A model generated the notes under the pieces. It saw only the letters and a list, made by a program, of their open reading frames with translations. It did not search any database and had not been told where the DNA came from. Shown here in pieces: positions 37,881 to 46,278 of a stretch of 64,000 nucleotides of DNA. Numbering within the stretch: position 1 is the stretch's first letter; the number at the start of each line of letters is the position of its first letter. Position numbers and translations under genes: made by a program. The stretch lies in assembly GCF_034314105.1 (NCBI RefSeq), contig NZ_JAVIWJ010000001.1:2419501-2483500 (forward strand). The letters are read 5' to 3'. This DNA comes from Pseudomonas sp. AB6 (GTDB lineage Bacteria; Pseudomonadota; Gammaproteobacteria; Pseudomonadales; Pseudomonadaceae).

Positions 37881-39179
37881 ATGCCCCGTTTTCAGCGCTT
37901 CGCTGCCTTTGTCGGCGGCCTCGTTTTAAGTGCCTCTGCCTTGGCGGTTGATATTGACCCCGCCACCTATGGCTACCCTTTGACGAACCCGTTTGAAGCA
38001 ACAATCGCCTCAACCCCACCAGATCTGCAACCAAAGCTCCCGGCCGATGCGGACATCAATCAGTCGGACTACACGCTCAACCTGCGTCCAGAGCGTGAGT
38101 TCACCCTACCGGATAACTTCTGGGCGGTTAAAAAACTGCATTACCGCCTGGCGAAGCAAAATCACCCTGCCCCTCTGATTTTTTTGATCGCAGGCACCGG
38201 GGCGCCCTACACCAGCACCATCAATGAGTTCCTGAAGAAGCTGTATTACGGCGCGGGCTATAACGTTGTGCAGTTATCGTCGCCGACCAGTTACGACTTT
38301 ATGAGTGCGGCCTCACGATTCGCCACTCCGGGGGTGACCAAAGATGACGCCGAAGACCTGTACAGGGTCATGCAGGCTGTGCGTGCGCAACAACCGGACT
38401 TGCAGATCACCGATTATTACTTGACCGGCTACAGCCTGGGCGCACTGGACGCAGCGTTCGTCAGTCATTTGGACGAGACCCGCCATAGCTTCAACTTTAA
38501 GCGCGTGCTGCTGCTCAATCCGCCCGTCAACCTTTACACCTCGATCAGCAATCTAGACAAACTGGTACAGACCGAAGTTAAAGGCATCAACAACAGCACC
38601 ACATTTTATGAGCTGGTGTTAGGCAAGCTGACCCGTTACTTCAAACAAAAAGGCTATATCGACCTTAACGATGCGCTGTTGTTTGATTTCCAACAATCCA
38701 AGCAACATTTGACCAATGAGCAGATGGCGATGCTGATCGGCACCTCATTTCGCTTCTCGGCTGCCGACATCGCCTTCACCTCTGACCTGATCAACCGTCG
38801 CGGGCTGATTACGCCGCCCAAATACCCGATCACCGAAGGCACCAGCCTGACGCCGTTTCTCAAACGTGCGTTGCAATGCGACTTCGATTGCTACCTGACC
38901 AACCAAGTGATTCCAATGTGGCGCGCCCGGACCGACGGCGGAAGCTTGTTGCAACTGGTCGATCAGGTCAGCCTGTATGCGCTTAAAGATTACCTGCACA
39001 ACAGCCCGAAAATTGCGGTCATGCACAACGCTGACGACGTGATCCTGGGCGCTGGCGACCTCGGTTTTCTGCGCAAGACCTTCGGTGATCGTTTGACCGT
39101 TTACCCATACGGCGGCCATTGCGGCAACCTTAATTACCGCGTCAACAGCGACGCCATGCTGGAGTTTTTCCGTGGCTAA
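37881..39179 (+). CDS. Secreted alpha/beta hydrolase (GYSLGA serine hydrolase)
   Basis: 432 residues with a signal peptide (MPRFQRFAAFVGGLVLSASALA, cut before VD). The hydrolase fold shows an oxyanion-side block PLIFLIAGTGAPYTS, the nucleophile elbow GYSLGALDA, a late Asp in MHNADDVILGAG and His in YPYGGHCGNL, together a plausible Ser-Asp-His triad. I start at ATG 37881 with AAGGGA upstream; the longer frame from 37767 hides the signal peptide. Its last 8 bp overlap the MlaA-like gene, so the two are coupled. This suggests an envelope lipase or esterase working with lipid transport, but the substrate is not known. Confidence 0.75.
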   Translation: MPRFQRFAAFVGGLVLSASALAVDIDPATYGYPLTNPFEATIASTPPDLQPKLPADADINQSDYTLNLRPEREFTLPDNFWAVKKLHYRLAKQNHPAPLIFLIAGTGAPYTSTINEFLKKLYYGAGYNVVQLSSPTSYDFMSAASRFATPGVTKDDAEDLYRVMQAVRAQQPDLQITDYYLTGYSLGALDAAFVSHLDETRHSFNFKRVLLLNPPVNLYTSISNLDKLVQTEVKGINNSTTFYELVLGKLTRYFKQKGYIDLNDALLFDFQQSKQHLTNEQMAMLIGTSFRFSAADIAFTSDLINRRGLITPPKYPITEGTSLTPFLKRALQCDFDCYLTNQVIPMWRARTDGGSLLQLVDQVSLYALKDYLHNSPKIAVMHNADDVILGAGDLGFLRKTFGDRLTVYPYGGHCGNLNYRVNSDAMLEFFRG

Positions 39180-39975
39180 ACGTCTTTTGTTTATCGCTGC
39201 CCTGCTGTGCGCAGGCGTCGCTCATGCGGCCGATGTCACCCCGGCCGCGCATCCGGCGACCGTGGCCAGAGCCTCTGACCCGGACGGTTTTACCGAGCCG
39301 TTGAAGTCACTTAAATTCAACCCTGGGCTGGACCAGCGCGAGTTCGAACGGGCCACCCTCAACGCACTCAATGTCTACGATCCCATTGAGTCGTGGAACC
39401 GCCGGGTTTACCACTTCAACTATCGCTTTGATGAGTGGGTGTTCTTGCCGGTGGTGAATGGCTATAAATACGTTACCCCGAGCTTCTTGCGCGCAGGCGT
39501 TAGCAACTTCTTCGGCAACTTGGGTGATATCTCCAACTTGCTGAACAGCCTGTTCCAGTTCAAGGGCCACCGTTCGCTCCAAACCACAGGGCGCCTGTTG
39601 CTTAACACCACCATTGGGATTGCAGGGTTGTGGGACCCTGCAACGGCGATGGGATTGCCGCGCCAGGCCGAGGACTTCGGCCAAACCTTGGGCTTCTATG
39701 GAGTCCCAGAGGGTCCTTATCTAGTGCTGCCATTACTGGGTCCATCAAACTTGCGTGACACCGGTGGCCTGGTGTTCGACTTCACCGCCGAATCGCAGAT
39801 CAACTTCCTGAATGTGTCACAGGTCAGCACGAACCATCCGGAAATCTACCTGCTGCGCGCTATCGACAAGCGTTACACCACCTCGTTCCGTTATGGATCG
39901 CTGAACTCGCCGTTCGAGTACGAGAAAGTACGCTACGTTTATACCCAAGCGCGTAAGTTGCAGATAGCAGAATAA
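39172..39975 (+). CDS. MlaA/VacJ-like outer-membrane lipid-transport protein (paralogue)
   Basis: 267 residues matching MlaA: YDPIESWNRRVYHFNYRFDEWVFLPVVNGY, then VSNFFGNLGDISNLLNSLFQFKG, the TTIGIAGLWDPATAMGL block, EDFGQTLGFYGVPEGPYLVLPLLGPSNLRDTGG and a late YLLRAIDKRY. MlaA proteins remove surface phospholipids at the outer membrane with OmpC-type partners. The signal (MAKRLLFIAALLCAGVAHA-AD) looks like a type I signal with AHA cleavage; the Cys in ALLC does not make a good lipobox, so it may not be a lipoprotein, unlike standard MlaA. It overlaps the hydrolase gene and is not linked to mlaFEDCB. A strong hairpin follows. Confidence 0.88.
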   Translation: MAKRLLFIAALLCAGVAHAADVTPAAHPATVARASDPDGFTEPLKSLKFNPGLDQREFERATLNALNVYDPIESWNRRVYHFNYRFDEWVFLPVVNGYKYVTPSFLRAGVSNFFGNLGDISNLLNSLFQFKGHRSLQTTGRLLLNTTIGIAGLWDPATAMGLPRQAEDFGQTLGFYGVPEGPYLVLPLLGPSNLRDTGGLVFDFTAESQINFLNVSQVSTNHPEIYLLRAIDKRYTTSFRYGSLNSPFEYEKVRYVYTQARKLQIAE

Positions 39976-39985
39976 CCGCCTGTGA

Positions 39986-40027
39986 ATAGCTCTCGGCGGC
40001 ATGGCAAAAAATGCCGCCGAGGGCTAT
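39986..40027. terminator. Strong hairpin after the MlaA-like gene
   Basis: 17-bp arms with one mismatch (ATAGCTCTCGGCGGCAT / ATGCCGCCGAGGGCTAT) and an A-rich 8-nt loop, starting 10 bp after the stop. No T-run follows, but the stem is very stable. Confidence 0.75.
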
Positions 40028-40088
40028 CAGAACAACCGCGTTAACTTATTCCTGAATAAATTCTGCCCTGCCGATAATCCGATTGAAG

Positions 40089-40115
40089 GTGGGACCAAGT
40101 TTGTTCGCAAAGACC
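40089..40115. repeat. Degenerate Pseudomonas REP-like sequence
   Basis: GTGGGACCAAGTTTGTTCGC then AAAGACC keeps the pattern of the copy at 14468. It lies in the 266-bp gap between the MlaA-like and pirin genes, where nothing else stands out. Confidence 0.45.
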
Positions 40116-40241
40116 TGAACACATAGCACTACAGCCCAACCCATCGATAAACTCGATCAACCCTTCGCAAAAATCGCGCCCATTGATCGGTCAGTTCGGC
40201 ATAGCATGTCGGCCATTCCCACTTAATCAGAAGTTGCCGCA

Positions 40242-41096
40242 ATGACTCAATTTCGCACAGTGTTGGCGATCCATACCGGCCAGCCGACTTCCGACGGTGC
40301 TGGCGTAAAGTTGACCCGCGTGTTTGGCGGGCAGAGCGCCGAATTGTTTGATCCGTTCTTGATGCTGGATGAGTTCGGCTCGGACACGCCTGACGATTAC
40401 ATCGCCGGCTTCCCGTCGCACCCGCACCGTGGCTTTGAAACCGTGACCTATATGATCGAAGGCCGCATGCGGCACGAAGATCACATGGGCAACGTCGGGC
40501 TGCTGCAAGGCGGCGGTGTGCAGTGGATGACCGCGGCGCGCGGGATTATCCACAGCGAGATGCCGGAACAGGAAGAAGGCACGATGCGCGGCTTTCAGCT
40601 ATGGGTAAATTTGCCTGGCAAAACCAAGCTTGGCCCTGCGAGCTATCAGGACGTACAGCCAGAAAATGTGCCCAAGCTGACCACTGAAGCCGGCGTAAAC
40701 GTAACGGTGATGGCGGGTATCTTTGACGACGGCCAAGTACAGCAGACCGGTGCCGTACAGCGGCCGGACACTGAGCCGTTTTATTTCGACTTGCACCTGC
40801 CCGCCGGTTCCCGCGTCAGCCCGCGCATCCCGCAGGGCCACCGGGTGTTTTTATACGTGTACGAAGGCACCGTTGAGTTGGCAGGTCAGCCGCAAGCGAT
40901 GGTGGCTGGTCAGATGGCCAGATTGTCCGAAGAAGGTGATGTGCAGCTGCACAGCGCGTCGGGGGCCAAGGTGTTGCTGATTGCCGGTAAGCCACTGCGT
41001 GAGCCTATCGTGCAGTACGGGCCGTTTGTGATGAACACCCGGGAAGAGATCGAACAAGCCCTGCGGGATTTTCGTGATGACAAATTGACTGATTGA
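40242..41096 (+). CDS. Pirin family protein
   Basis: A 284-residue bicupin. The N-terminal cupin keeps the metal ligands: two His in SHPHRGFETVTYMIEG, and His plus Glu in ARGIIHSEMPEQ. The C-terminal cupin begins near 165 (FYFDLHLPAGSRV). Bacterial pirins have quercetinase activity or modulate central metabolism in the few cases tested; the role here is not determined. The start is ATG 40242, directly before TQFRTVLAIHTG. It is convergent with the patatin gene and separated from the MlaA-like gene by a hairpin, so it has its own promoter. Confidence 0.92.
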   Translation: MTQFRTVLAIHTGQPTSDGAGVKLTRVFGGQSAELFDPFLMLDEFGSDTPDDYIAGFPSHPHRGFETVTYMIEGRMRHEDHMGNVGLLQGGGVQWMTAARGIIHSEMPEQEEGTMRGFQLWVNLPGKTKLGPASYQDVQPENVPKLTTEAGVNVTVMAGIFDDGQVQQTGAVQRPDTEPFYFDLHLPAGSRVSPRIPQGHRVFLYVYEGTVELAGQPQAMVAGQMARLSEEGDVQLHSASGAKVLLIAGKPLREPIVQYGPFVMNTREEIEQALRDFRDDKLTD

Positions 41097-41136
41097 GTCG
41101 CTCACAAAATATTGGCCCACATGTACCGGCCAAGCC

Positions 41137-42357
41137 TCACCCCAACCGCAAAAACTGCTTCAGTTGATCGCTTTGGGCCAAGGCATCACGGCGACCCAGT
41201 TCAATCAGTTCGCTGCAATATCCCGCCTCGAATAGCAAATAACTCAGCACCCCGGCACCACTGGTTTTAGTCGCCCCCGGCCCACGCAGGAACGTGCGCA
41301 GCGCAGGGGGCAGCTCATGGCGATGACGGGCGGCGATTTCATCAATAGGCTGACTCGGCGAAATCACCAACACCTCCACCGGCGCCAAGCCCAACGTACG
41401 TATTGGTTGCCCCCCCGGCAGCAGATGGCTCAGCATATTTAGCCTTTCCAGCAACTCTATATCGCTTTCGAGGCTATCGATAAACGTACTGTTGAGCATG
41501 TGTCCGCCGATCTGCGCGAGGGTCGGTTGCGTGCCGACCTTCACTCGTTGTATCGAGCTATTGGTTTCAATACCGCGCGGGTTACCGCTGACCCCTACCA
41601 CCAATACTCGGTTCGCCCCTAAGTGCAGCGCCGGACTGATTGGCGCTGATTGCCGCACCGCGCCGTCGCCAAAAAACTCCTGATCGATTTTGACCGGGGC
41701 GAACAGCAGAGGAATCGCTGAACTGGCGAGCAGGTGATCCACCGTTAACTGGGTGGGCAAGCCGATCCGGCGATGACGCAGCCACGAATCGATAGTGCCT
41801 TTGCCCTGATAAAACGTCACCGCCTGCCCCGACTCGTAACCGAAGGCCGTCACTGCCACTGCGCGCAGATGCTTGGCTACAATGGCGCGATCAATACCCT
41901 CCAGGTCCAAACGCGCGTTTAGCAGCTCACGCAGCGGTGAACTGTTTAGCAACGCCACCGGGACTTGCGAGCCCACACCTAACAAACTGTGGCCGACGAA
42001 GCGAGTCGCCTGTCGAATCACACCCGCCCAATCACTGCGCAACACTTGATGGCTGCGAAAGCCTTGCCAAAAATCGACCAACTGATGAACCGCTGAACAA
42101 AAATGCGCCGCGCCGCTTGCCAGCTTGACTGCGTTAATTGCGCCTGCCGATGTTCCCACGATCACCGGAAAGGGATTGGGCGTACCCGCAGGCATCAGTT
42201 CGGAGATCCCAGCAAGGACGCCAACCTGATAGGCCGCACGTGCGCCGCCACCCGATAGAATGAGCCCGGTGATGGGCTCGGATGCGCTATTGATAGCGAC
42301 CCCACCGGCCAACTCAGCGGGGTTGGGGCTAGTGTGTTCTGCGGCGCGGATCGGCAT
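41137..42357 (-). CDS. Patatin-like phospholipase
   Basis: A 406-residue cytoplasmic lipid acyl hydrolase. The patatin catalytic dyad is clear: oxyanion loop SGGGARAAYQVGVLAGI near 34-50, nucleophile Ser in GTSAGAINA near 69, and the Asp in FFGDGAVRQSAP near 230. The C-terminal 150 residues carry an IDSLESDIELLERLNML helix and an end region rich in charged residues. Substrate and membrane target are unknown. Its ATG lies 10 bp downstream of the stop of the LpxL-type gene on the same strand, so the two form an operon, consistent with membrane-lipid remodelling. Confidence 0.9.
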   Translation of the reverse strand: MPIRAAEHTSPNPAELAGGVAINSASEPITGLILSGGGARAAYQVGVLAGISELMPAGTPNPFPVIVGTSAGAINAVKLASGAAHFCSAVHQLVDFWQGFRSHQVLRSDWAGVIRQATRFVGHSLLGVGSQVPVALLNSSPLRELLNARLDLEGIDRAIVAKHLRAVAVTAFGYESGQAVTFYQGKGTIDSWLRHRRIGLPTQLTVDHLLASSAIPLLFAPVKIDQEFFGDGAVRQSAPISPALHLGANRVLVVGVSGNPRGIETNSSIQRVKVGTQPTLAQIGGHMLNSTFIDSLESDIELLERLNMLSHLLPGGQPIRTLGLAPVEVLVISPSQPIDEIAARHRHELPPALRTFLRGPGATKTSGAGVLSYLLFEAGYCSELIELGRRDALAQSDQLKQFLRLG

Positions 42358-42367
42358 TTTCTATTGA

Positions 42368-43315
42368 TTAACCTTTCTTTTGAAGATCCCGCCTCTTATA
42401 CAGCTTCGGCTCCCCCGGTGGTCGGCTTTTGAAGCGTCGATGAGCCCACAGATATTGGGCCGGACATTCCAAGACGGCGCGCTCTACAAACTGGTTGATC
42501 CGTAAGCAATCGACCTCATCGCTTTCGCCTGGAAAATCGCTCAACGGCGGATGAATCACCAGCCGATAACCGCTGCCGTCATCCAAACGCTGCTGAGTAA
42601 ACGGAATCACTATGGCGCGGCCCAGCTTGGCGAACTTGCTGGTGGCCGTTACCGTGGCGGCCGCAATACCAAAGAACGGCACAAACACACTTTGTTTGGC
42701 GCCGTAGTCCTGGTCCGGCGCGTACCAGATAGCGCGCCCGGCTCGCAGAACTTTGAACATGCCGCGCACGTCTTCGCGCTCCACAGCGAGAGAGTCCAGA
42801 TTGTGTCGTTCACGGCCACGACGCTGGATGTAATCAAAGAGTGGGTTGTCATGTTCGCGGTACATGCCATCAATGGTGTGCTTCTGGCCCAACAACGCTG
42901 CGCCGATTTCCAGCGTGGTGAAGTGCAGCGCCATGAGGATCACGCCCTTGCCGTCCAGTTGCGCTTGCTTCAGGTGCTGCAAACCTTCGACCTGGGATAA
43001 CTTGGCCAACCGTGCAGGGGACCACCACCAGCTCATGGCCATTTCAAAAAAAGCGACGCCGGTGGAGGCAAAGTTTTCCTTCAATAACTGTTTACGTTCG
43101 TCGGATGAAAGGTGTGGAAAGCACAATTCCAGGTTTCGCCCGGCAATGCGCCGACGGTCATCAGCGAACCGGTACATCACCAGACCCAGAGCCCGGCCCA
43201 TCGCCACAAGCACCCCAAAAGGTAACTGAACGACCAGCCAGAGCAGGCCCAGGCCTGCCCAGAGCGGCCAGAAGCGTGGATGAAGAAAATGAGCTCGAAA
43301 TCGCGGGCGGTCCAT
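42368..43315 (-). CDS. Lipid A biosynthesis late acyltransferase (LpxL/HtrB type)
   Basis: Adds a secondary acyl chain to lipid A at the inner membrane. 315 residues with one N-terminal membrane helix (about 14-38, FWPLWAGLGLLWLVVQLPFGVLVAM) and the HX4E catalytic motif in ALHFTTLEIG near 140. The YREHDNPLFDYIQRRGRERH and YAPDQDYG blocks are typical. The start is ATG 43315 (MDRPRFRAHFLHPRFWPLWAG), the family's conserved opening; the frame extends to 43615 without homology across the minC promoter. It is divergent from minC. Pseudomonas has more than one lpxL-like gene, so which position it acylates cannot be told. Confidence 0.93.
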   Translation of the reverse strand: MDRPRFRAHFLHPRFWPLWAGLGLLWLVVQLPFGVLVAMGRALGLVMYRFADDRRRIAGRNLELCFPHLSSDERKQLLKENFASTGVAFFEMAMSWWWSPARLAKLSQVEGLQHLKQAQLDGKGVILMALHFTTLEIGAALLGQKHTIDGMYREHDNPLFDYIQRRGRERHNLDSLAVEREDVRGMFKVLRAGRAIWYAPDQDYGAKQSVFVPFFGIAAATVTATSKFAKLGRAIVIPFTQQRLDDGSGYRLVIHPPLSDFPGESDEVDCLRINQFVERAVLECPAQYLWAHRRFKSRPPGEPKLYKRRDLQKKG

Positions 43316-43433
43316 TAAAGCTTCCGTCAAGACAATGGCCGCGCATTCTACATCGTTCAGCTTGGCTTGCGGCTGGCGGGCGTTCTGGTTATAAGTCTCG
43401 GCACTTTTAGTGACAAGCTGCTTAATGCCGACC

Positions 43434-44174
43434 ATGAGCCAAATCGAATTGCACGACCAGGATCCAGTGTTCCAGTTGAAGGGCAGCATGCTCGCCATCA
43501 CGGTGCTTGAGCTGGCCCGAAACAACCTCGAAGCCCTTGATCGCCAACTGGCGGCAAAGGTCGCCCTGGCCCCCAACTTTTTCAGCAATACGCCGTTGGT
43601 ATTGGCGCTAGACAAGCTGCCCGCTGGCGAAGGTGCGGTGGACTTGCCGGGCCTGATGCGCGTTTGCCGTCAACATGGCTTACGCACTTTGGCTATTCGC
43701 GCCAATCGCATTGAAGACATCGCGGCCGCGATCGCCATTGATCTGCCAGTGTTGCCGCCGTCCGGTGCTCGGGAACGACCGCTGGAGCCTGCCGAGGGCG
43801 ATACGGTTAAGAAAAAACCCGAAAAACCACCTGAGCCGACGCTCAAACCGACCAAGATCATTACCTCCCCTGTGCGCGGCGGCCAGCAGATTTATGCCCA
43901 AGGCTGCGACCTGGTGGTCATCGCCTCGGTCAGCCCCGGCGCGGAACTTCTGGCCGATGGCAACATCCATGTGTATGGCCCAATGCGCGGTAGAGCGCTG
44001 GCCGGAATCAAGGGTGACACCAAGGCCCGGATTTTCTGCCAGCAGTTGGGTGCTGAACTGGTCTCCATCGCTGGGCAATACAAGGTGTCCGAGGATCTGC
44101 GCAGAGATCCGCTGTGGGGTGCCGGGGTACAGGTAAGCCTGTCCGGTGACGTGTTGAACATCACCCGTCTTTAA
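43434..44174 (+). CDS. minC: Septum site-determining protein MinC
   Basis: The FtsZ inhibitor that keeps division at mid-cell. 246 residues: the N-terminal domain (1-105, opening [20 protein letters not shown]), a Pro/Lys-rich linker (about 118-145) and the C-terminal beta-helix MinD-binding domain with [25 protein letters not shown] and [17 protein letters not shown]. The end, [12 protein letters not shown], is conserved. ATG 43434 gives the conserved start; ATG 43425 is also in frame. It is first of minCDE, with 199 bp to minD, so minDE may also have their own promoter. Confidence 0.97.
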   Translation: MSQIELHDQDPVFQLKGSMLAITVLELARNNLEALDRQLAAKVALAPNFFSNTPLVLALDKLPAGEGAVDLPGLMRVCRQHGLRTLAIRANRIEDIAAAIAIDLPVLPPSGARERPLEPAEGDTVKKKPEKPPEPTLKPTKIITSPVRGGQQIYAQGCDLVVIASVSPGAELLADGNIHVYGPMRGRALAGIKGDTKARIFCQQLGAELVSIAGQYKVSEDLRRDPLWGAGVQVSLSGDVLNITRL

Positions 44175-44373
44175 CGGATACTGCCGCTTTTTTAAAGCAT
44201 CTCTGATTCGTCGCAAAATCGTAGCAAATGTCGTTGGAAATCGAGAAAACGCGGGATTACCTGCCCGTTAAACCTGTTTTAGCTTTCACGATTTTTAGCG
44301 TTGCTCGGCTGTGCCGTTTCAAAGAGGTGCCCTTCAGGGACTAACTGTCCTTTTCCTCTAGGGGTGAAACACC

Positions 44374-45189
44374 TTGGCCAAGATTCTCGTGGTTACATCC
44401 GGCAAGGGTGGTGTGGGTAAGACCACCACCAGCGCCGCTATCGGTACCGGTCTCGCTTTGCGCGGCCACAGAACAGTGATTGTCGACTTCGACGTCGGCT
44501 TGCGTAACCTGGATTTGATCATGGGCTGTGAACGCCGTGTGGTGTACGACTTCGTTAACGTGGTAAACGGCGAAGCGACACTTACCCAGGCCTTGATCAA
44601 AGACAAGCGCCTGGAAAATCTTTACGTGCTGGCCGCCAGCCAGACTCGCGATAAAGACGCACTGACCCTAGAGGGCGTTGAAAAAATCCTTATGGAGTTG
44701 AAGGACACGTTCGAATACGTAGTCTGCGACTCCCCGGCAGGCATCGAAAAAGGCGCGCACCTGGCGATGTATTTCGCCGACGAAGCCATTGTCGTGACCA
44801 ACCCGGAAGTGTCTTCGGTGCGTGACTCGGACCGTATGCTTGGTCTGCTGGCAAGCAAGTCCCGTCGGGCCGAGAAAGGCGAAGAGCCGATTAAGGAGCA
44901 CTTGCTGCTGACTCGATACAACCCTGAGCGCGTCACTAAAGGTGAGATGCTCGGCGTTGAAGACGTTGAAGAAATCCTCGCCATCCGCTTGCTGGGCGTG
45001 ATCCCGGAGTCGCAAGCGGTACTGAAGGCGTCCAACCAGGGCATCCCGGTCATTCTTGATGACCAGAGCGACGCCGGTCAGGCCTACAGCGATGCTGTAG
45101 ACCGTTTACTGGGCAAAGAAGTGGCACACCGGTTTATTGATGCGCAAAAGAAGGGTTGGTTTCAGCGAGTCTTTGGAGGTCGTGAATGA
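44374..45189 (+). CDS. minD: Septum site-determining protein MinD ATPase
   Basis: A membrane-cycling ParA-type ATPase of 271 residues that carries MinC to the poles and oscillates with MinE. The deviant Walker [10 protein letters not shown] sits at 10-18, with the signature Lys. [14 protein letters not shown] and [15 protein letters not shown] are the switch regions. The C-terminal amphipathic helix [10 protein letters not shown] is the membrane-targeting sequence. The start is TTG 44374 ([12 protein letters not shown]), the start usual in pseudomonads; no ATG lies near. Its stop overlaps minE by 4 bp. Confidence 0.98.
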   Translation: MAKILVVTSGKGGVGKTTTSAAIGTGLALRGHRTVIVDFDVGLRNLDLIMGCERRVVYDFVNVVNGEATLTQALIKDKRLENLYVLAASQTRDKDALTLEGVEKILMELKDTFEYVVCDSPAGIEKGAHLAMYFADEAIVVTNPEVSSVRDSDRMLGLLASKSRRAEKGEEPIKEHLLLTRYNPERVTKGEMLGVEDVEEILAIRLLGVIPESQAVLKASNQGIPVILDDQSDAGQAYSDAVDRLLGKEVAHRFIDAQKKGWFQRVFGGRE

Positions 45190-45440
45190 ATATTTTTGAC
45201 TTCTTTCGTGACCGCAAAAAAGAAAGCACAGCCTCGGTAGCGAAAGAGCGTCTACAGATCATCGTGGCGCATGAACGCGGCCAACGTAGCACCCCGGATT
45301 ACCTGCCTGCGCTACAAAAAGAGCTGGTAGAAGTGATCCGCAAGTACGTCAACATCGAGTCTGACCAAGTGCATGTCGCTCTGGAAAGCCAAGGCAGTTG
45401 TTCCATTCTGGAACTCAATATCACCCTTCCAGATCGTTGA
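45186..45440 (+). CDS. minE: Cell division topological specificity factor MinE
   Basis: An 84-residue activator of MinD ATPase. It has the N-terminal membrane-binding segment [12 protein letters not shown], the MinD-contacting helix [16 protein letters not shown] and the C-terminal dimerisation domain with the LELNITLP strand. It starts at ATG 45186 in an ATGA overlap with minD, so the two are co-translated. A prominent hairpin follows at 45451. Confidence 0.98.
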   Translation: MNIFDFFRDRKKESTASVAKERLQIIVAHERGQRSTPDYLPALQKELVEVIRKYVNIESDQVHVALESQGSCSILELNITLPDR

Positions 45441-45450
45441 TCCGGAAGGT

Positions 45451-45507
45451 GCCAACGGCGGTAATGCATACCTTCTGATCAAGCAGGTGCGCACTACCGC
45501 CGTTGGC
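45451..45507. terminator. 17-bp hairpin between minE and rluA
   Basis: Arms GCCAACGGCGGTAATGC and GCACTACCGCCGTTGGC pair with one A-C mismatch around a 23-nt loop. It begins 11 bp after the minE stop. There is no T-tract, so it may act as a partial terminator or an mRNA 3'-end stabiliser between min and rluA. Confidence 0.6.
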
Positions 45508-45535
45508 GTTTCTAGCGTTTCGAGGTTCGTTGCAC

Positions 45536-46171
45536 ATGCCGTTGTCGAACATCCGCTTCATTCATCAGGACGCCGGCGTTCTGGTGGTCGATAAGCCGAC
45601 CCTGCTGCTTTCCGTCCCCGGCCGTGCCGATGACAACAAGGATTGCCTGATTACCCGCCTGCAGGAAAACGGTTACCCAGAAGCCCGCATCGTCCATCGT
45701 CTGGATTGGGAAACCTCGGGCATCATCCTGCTGGCCCGAGACGCCGATACCCATCGCGAGCTGTCGCGGCAGTTTCATGACCGCGAAACCGAAAAGGCTT
45801 ACACCGCGCTGTGCTGGGGCCAACCGGAGCTGGACAGCGGCAGCATCGATTTACCGTTGCGTTACGACCCCCCGACCAAACCCCGGCACGTGGTTGATCA
45901 TGAATTCGGAAAGCACGCGCTGACGTTTTGGAAAGTGCTTGAGCGTTGTGGCGATTATTGCCGCGTGGAACTGACGCCTGTTACAGGGCGTTCGCACCAA
46001 TTACGAGTGCATATGCTGTCAATCGGCCATCCGTTGTTGGGCGATGGGTTGTACGCGCATCCGCAAGCGCTGGCGGCCTTCCCGCGCCTTTGCCTGCACG
46101 CCAGCATGCTGAGCTTCACCCATCCACAAACTGGCGAACGTTTGCGTTTTGAGTGCCCTGCGCCGTTTTAA
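45536..46171 (+). CDS. rluA: Dual-specificity RNA pseudouridine synthase RluA
   Basis: Makes pseudouridine at 23S rRNA 746 and tRNA position 32. 211 residues and no S4 domain, the short form typical of RluA itself rather than RluC/D. The catalytic Asp57 is in VHRLDWETSGI; the other family blocks are KAYTALCWG and VTGRSHQLRVHMLSIGHPLLGD. The start is ATG 45536 (MPLSNIRFIHQD), with GAGG upstream; the TTG frame at 45503 runs into the preceding hairpin. The minE-rluA order is conserved in pseudomonads. Confidence 0.93.
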   Translation: MPLSNIRFIHQDAGVLVVDKPTLLLSVPGRADDNKDCLITRLQENGYPEARIVHRLDWETSGIILLARDADTHRELSRQFHDRETEKAYTALCWGQPELDSGSIDLPLRYDPPTKPRHVVDHEFGKHALTFWKVLERCGDYCRVELTPVTGRSHQLRVHMLSIGHPLLGDGLYAHPQALAAFPRLCLHASMLSFTHPQTGERLRFECPAPF

Positions 46172-46278
46172 AAACAAACTGATTCCTTCTACAGATCAGA
46201 TACGCGCAATATGCACCGTGTGACCACACGACGCAGGCCAATACGGTAAACTCGCGCCATCGCTGTCTGGAGTTACTT

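Noticed and set aside
43316-43615. 100-residue N-terminal extension of the LpxL-type protein
   Set aside because: It runs across the minC start region; the conserved opening is MDRPRFRAHFL at 43315.
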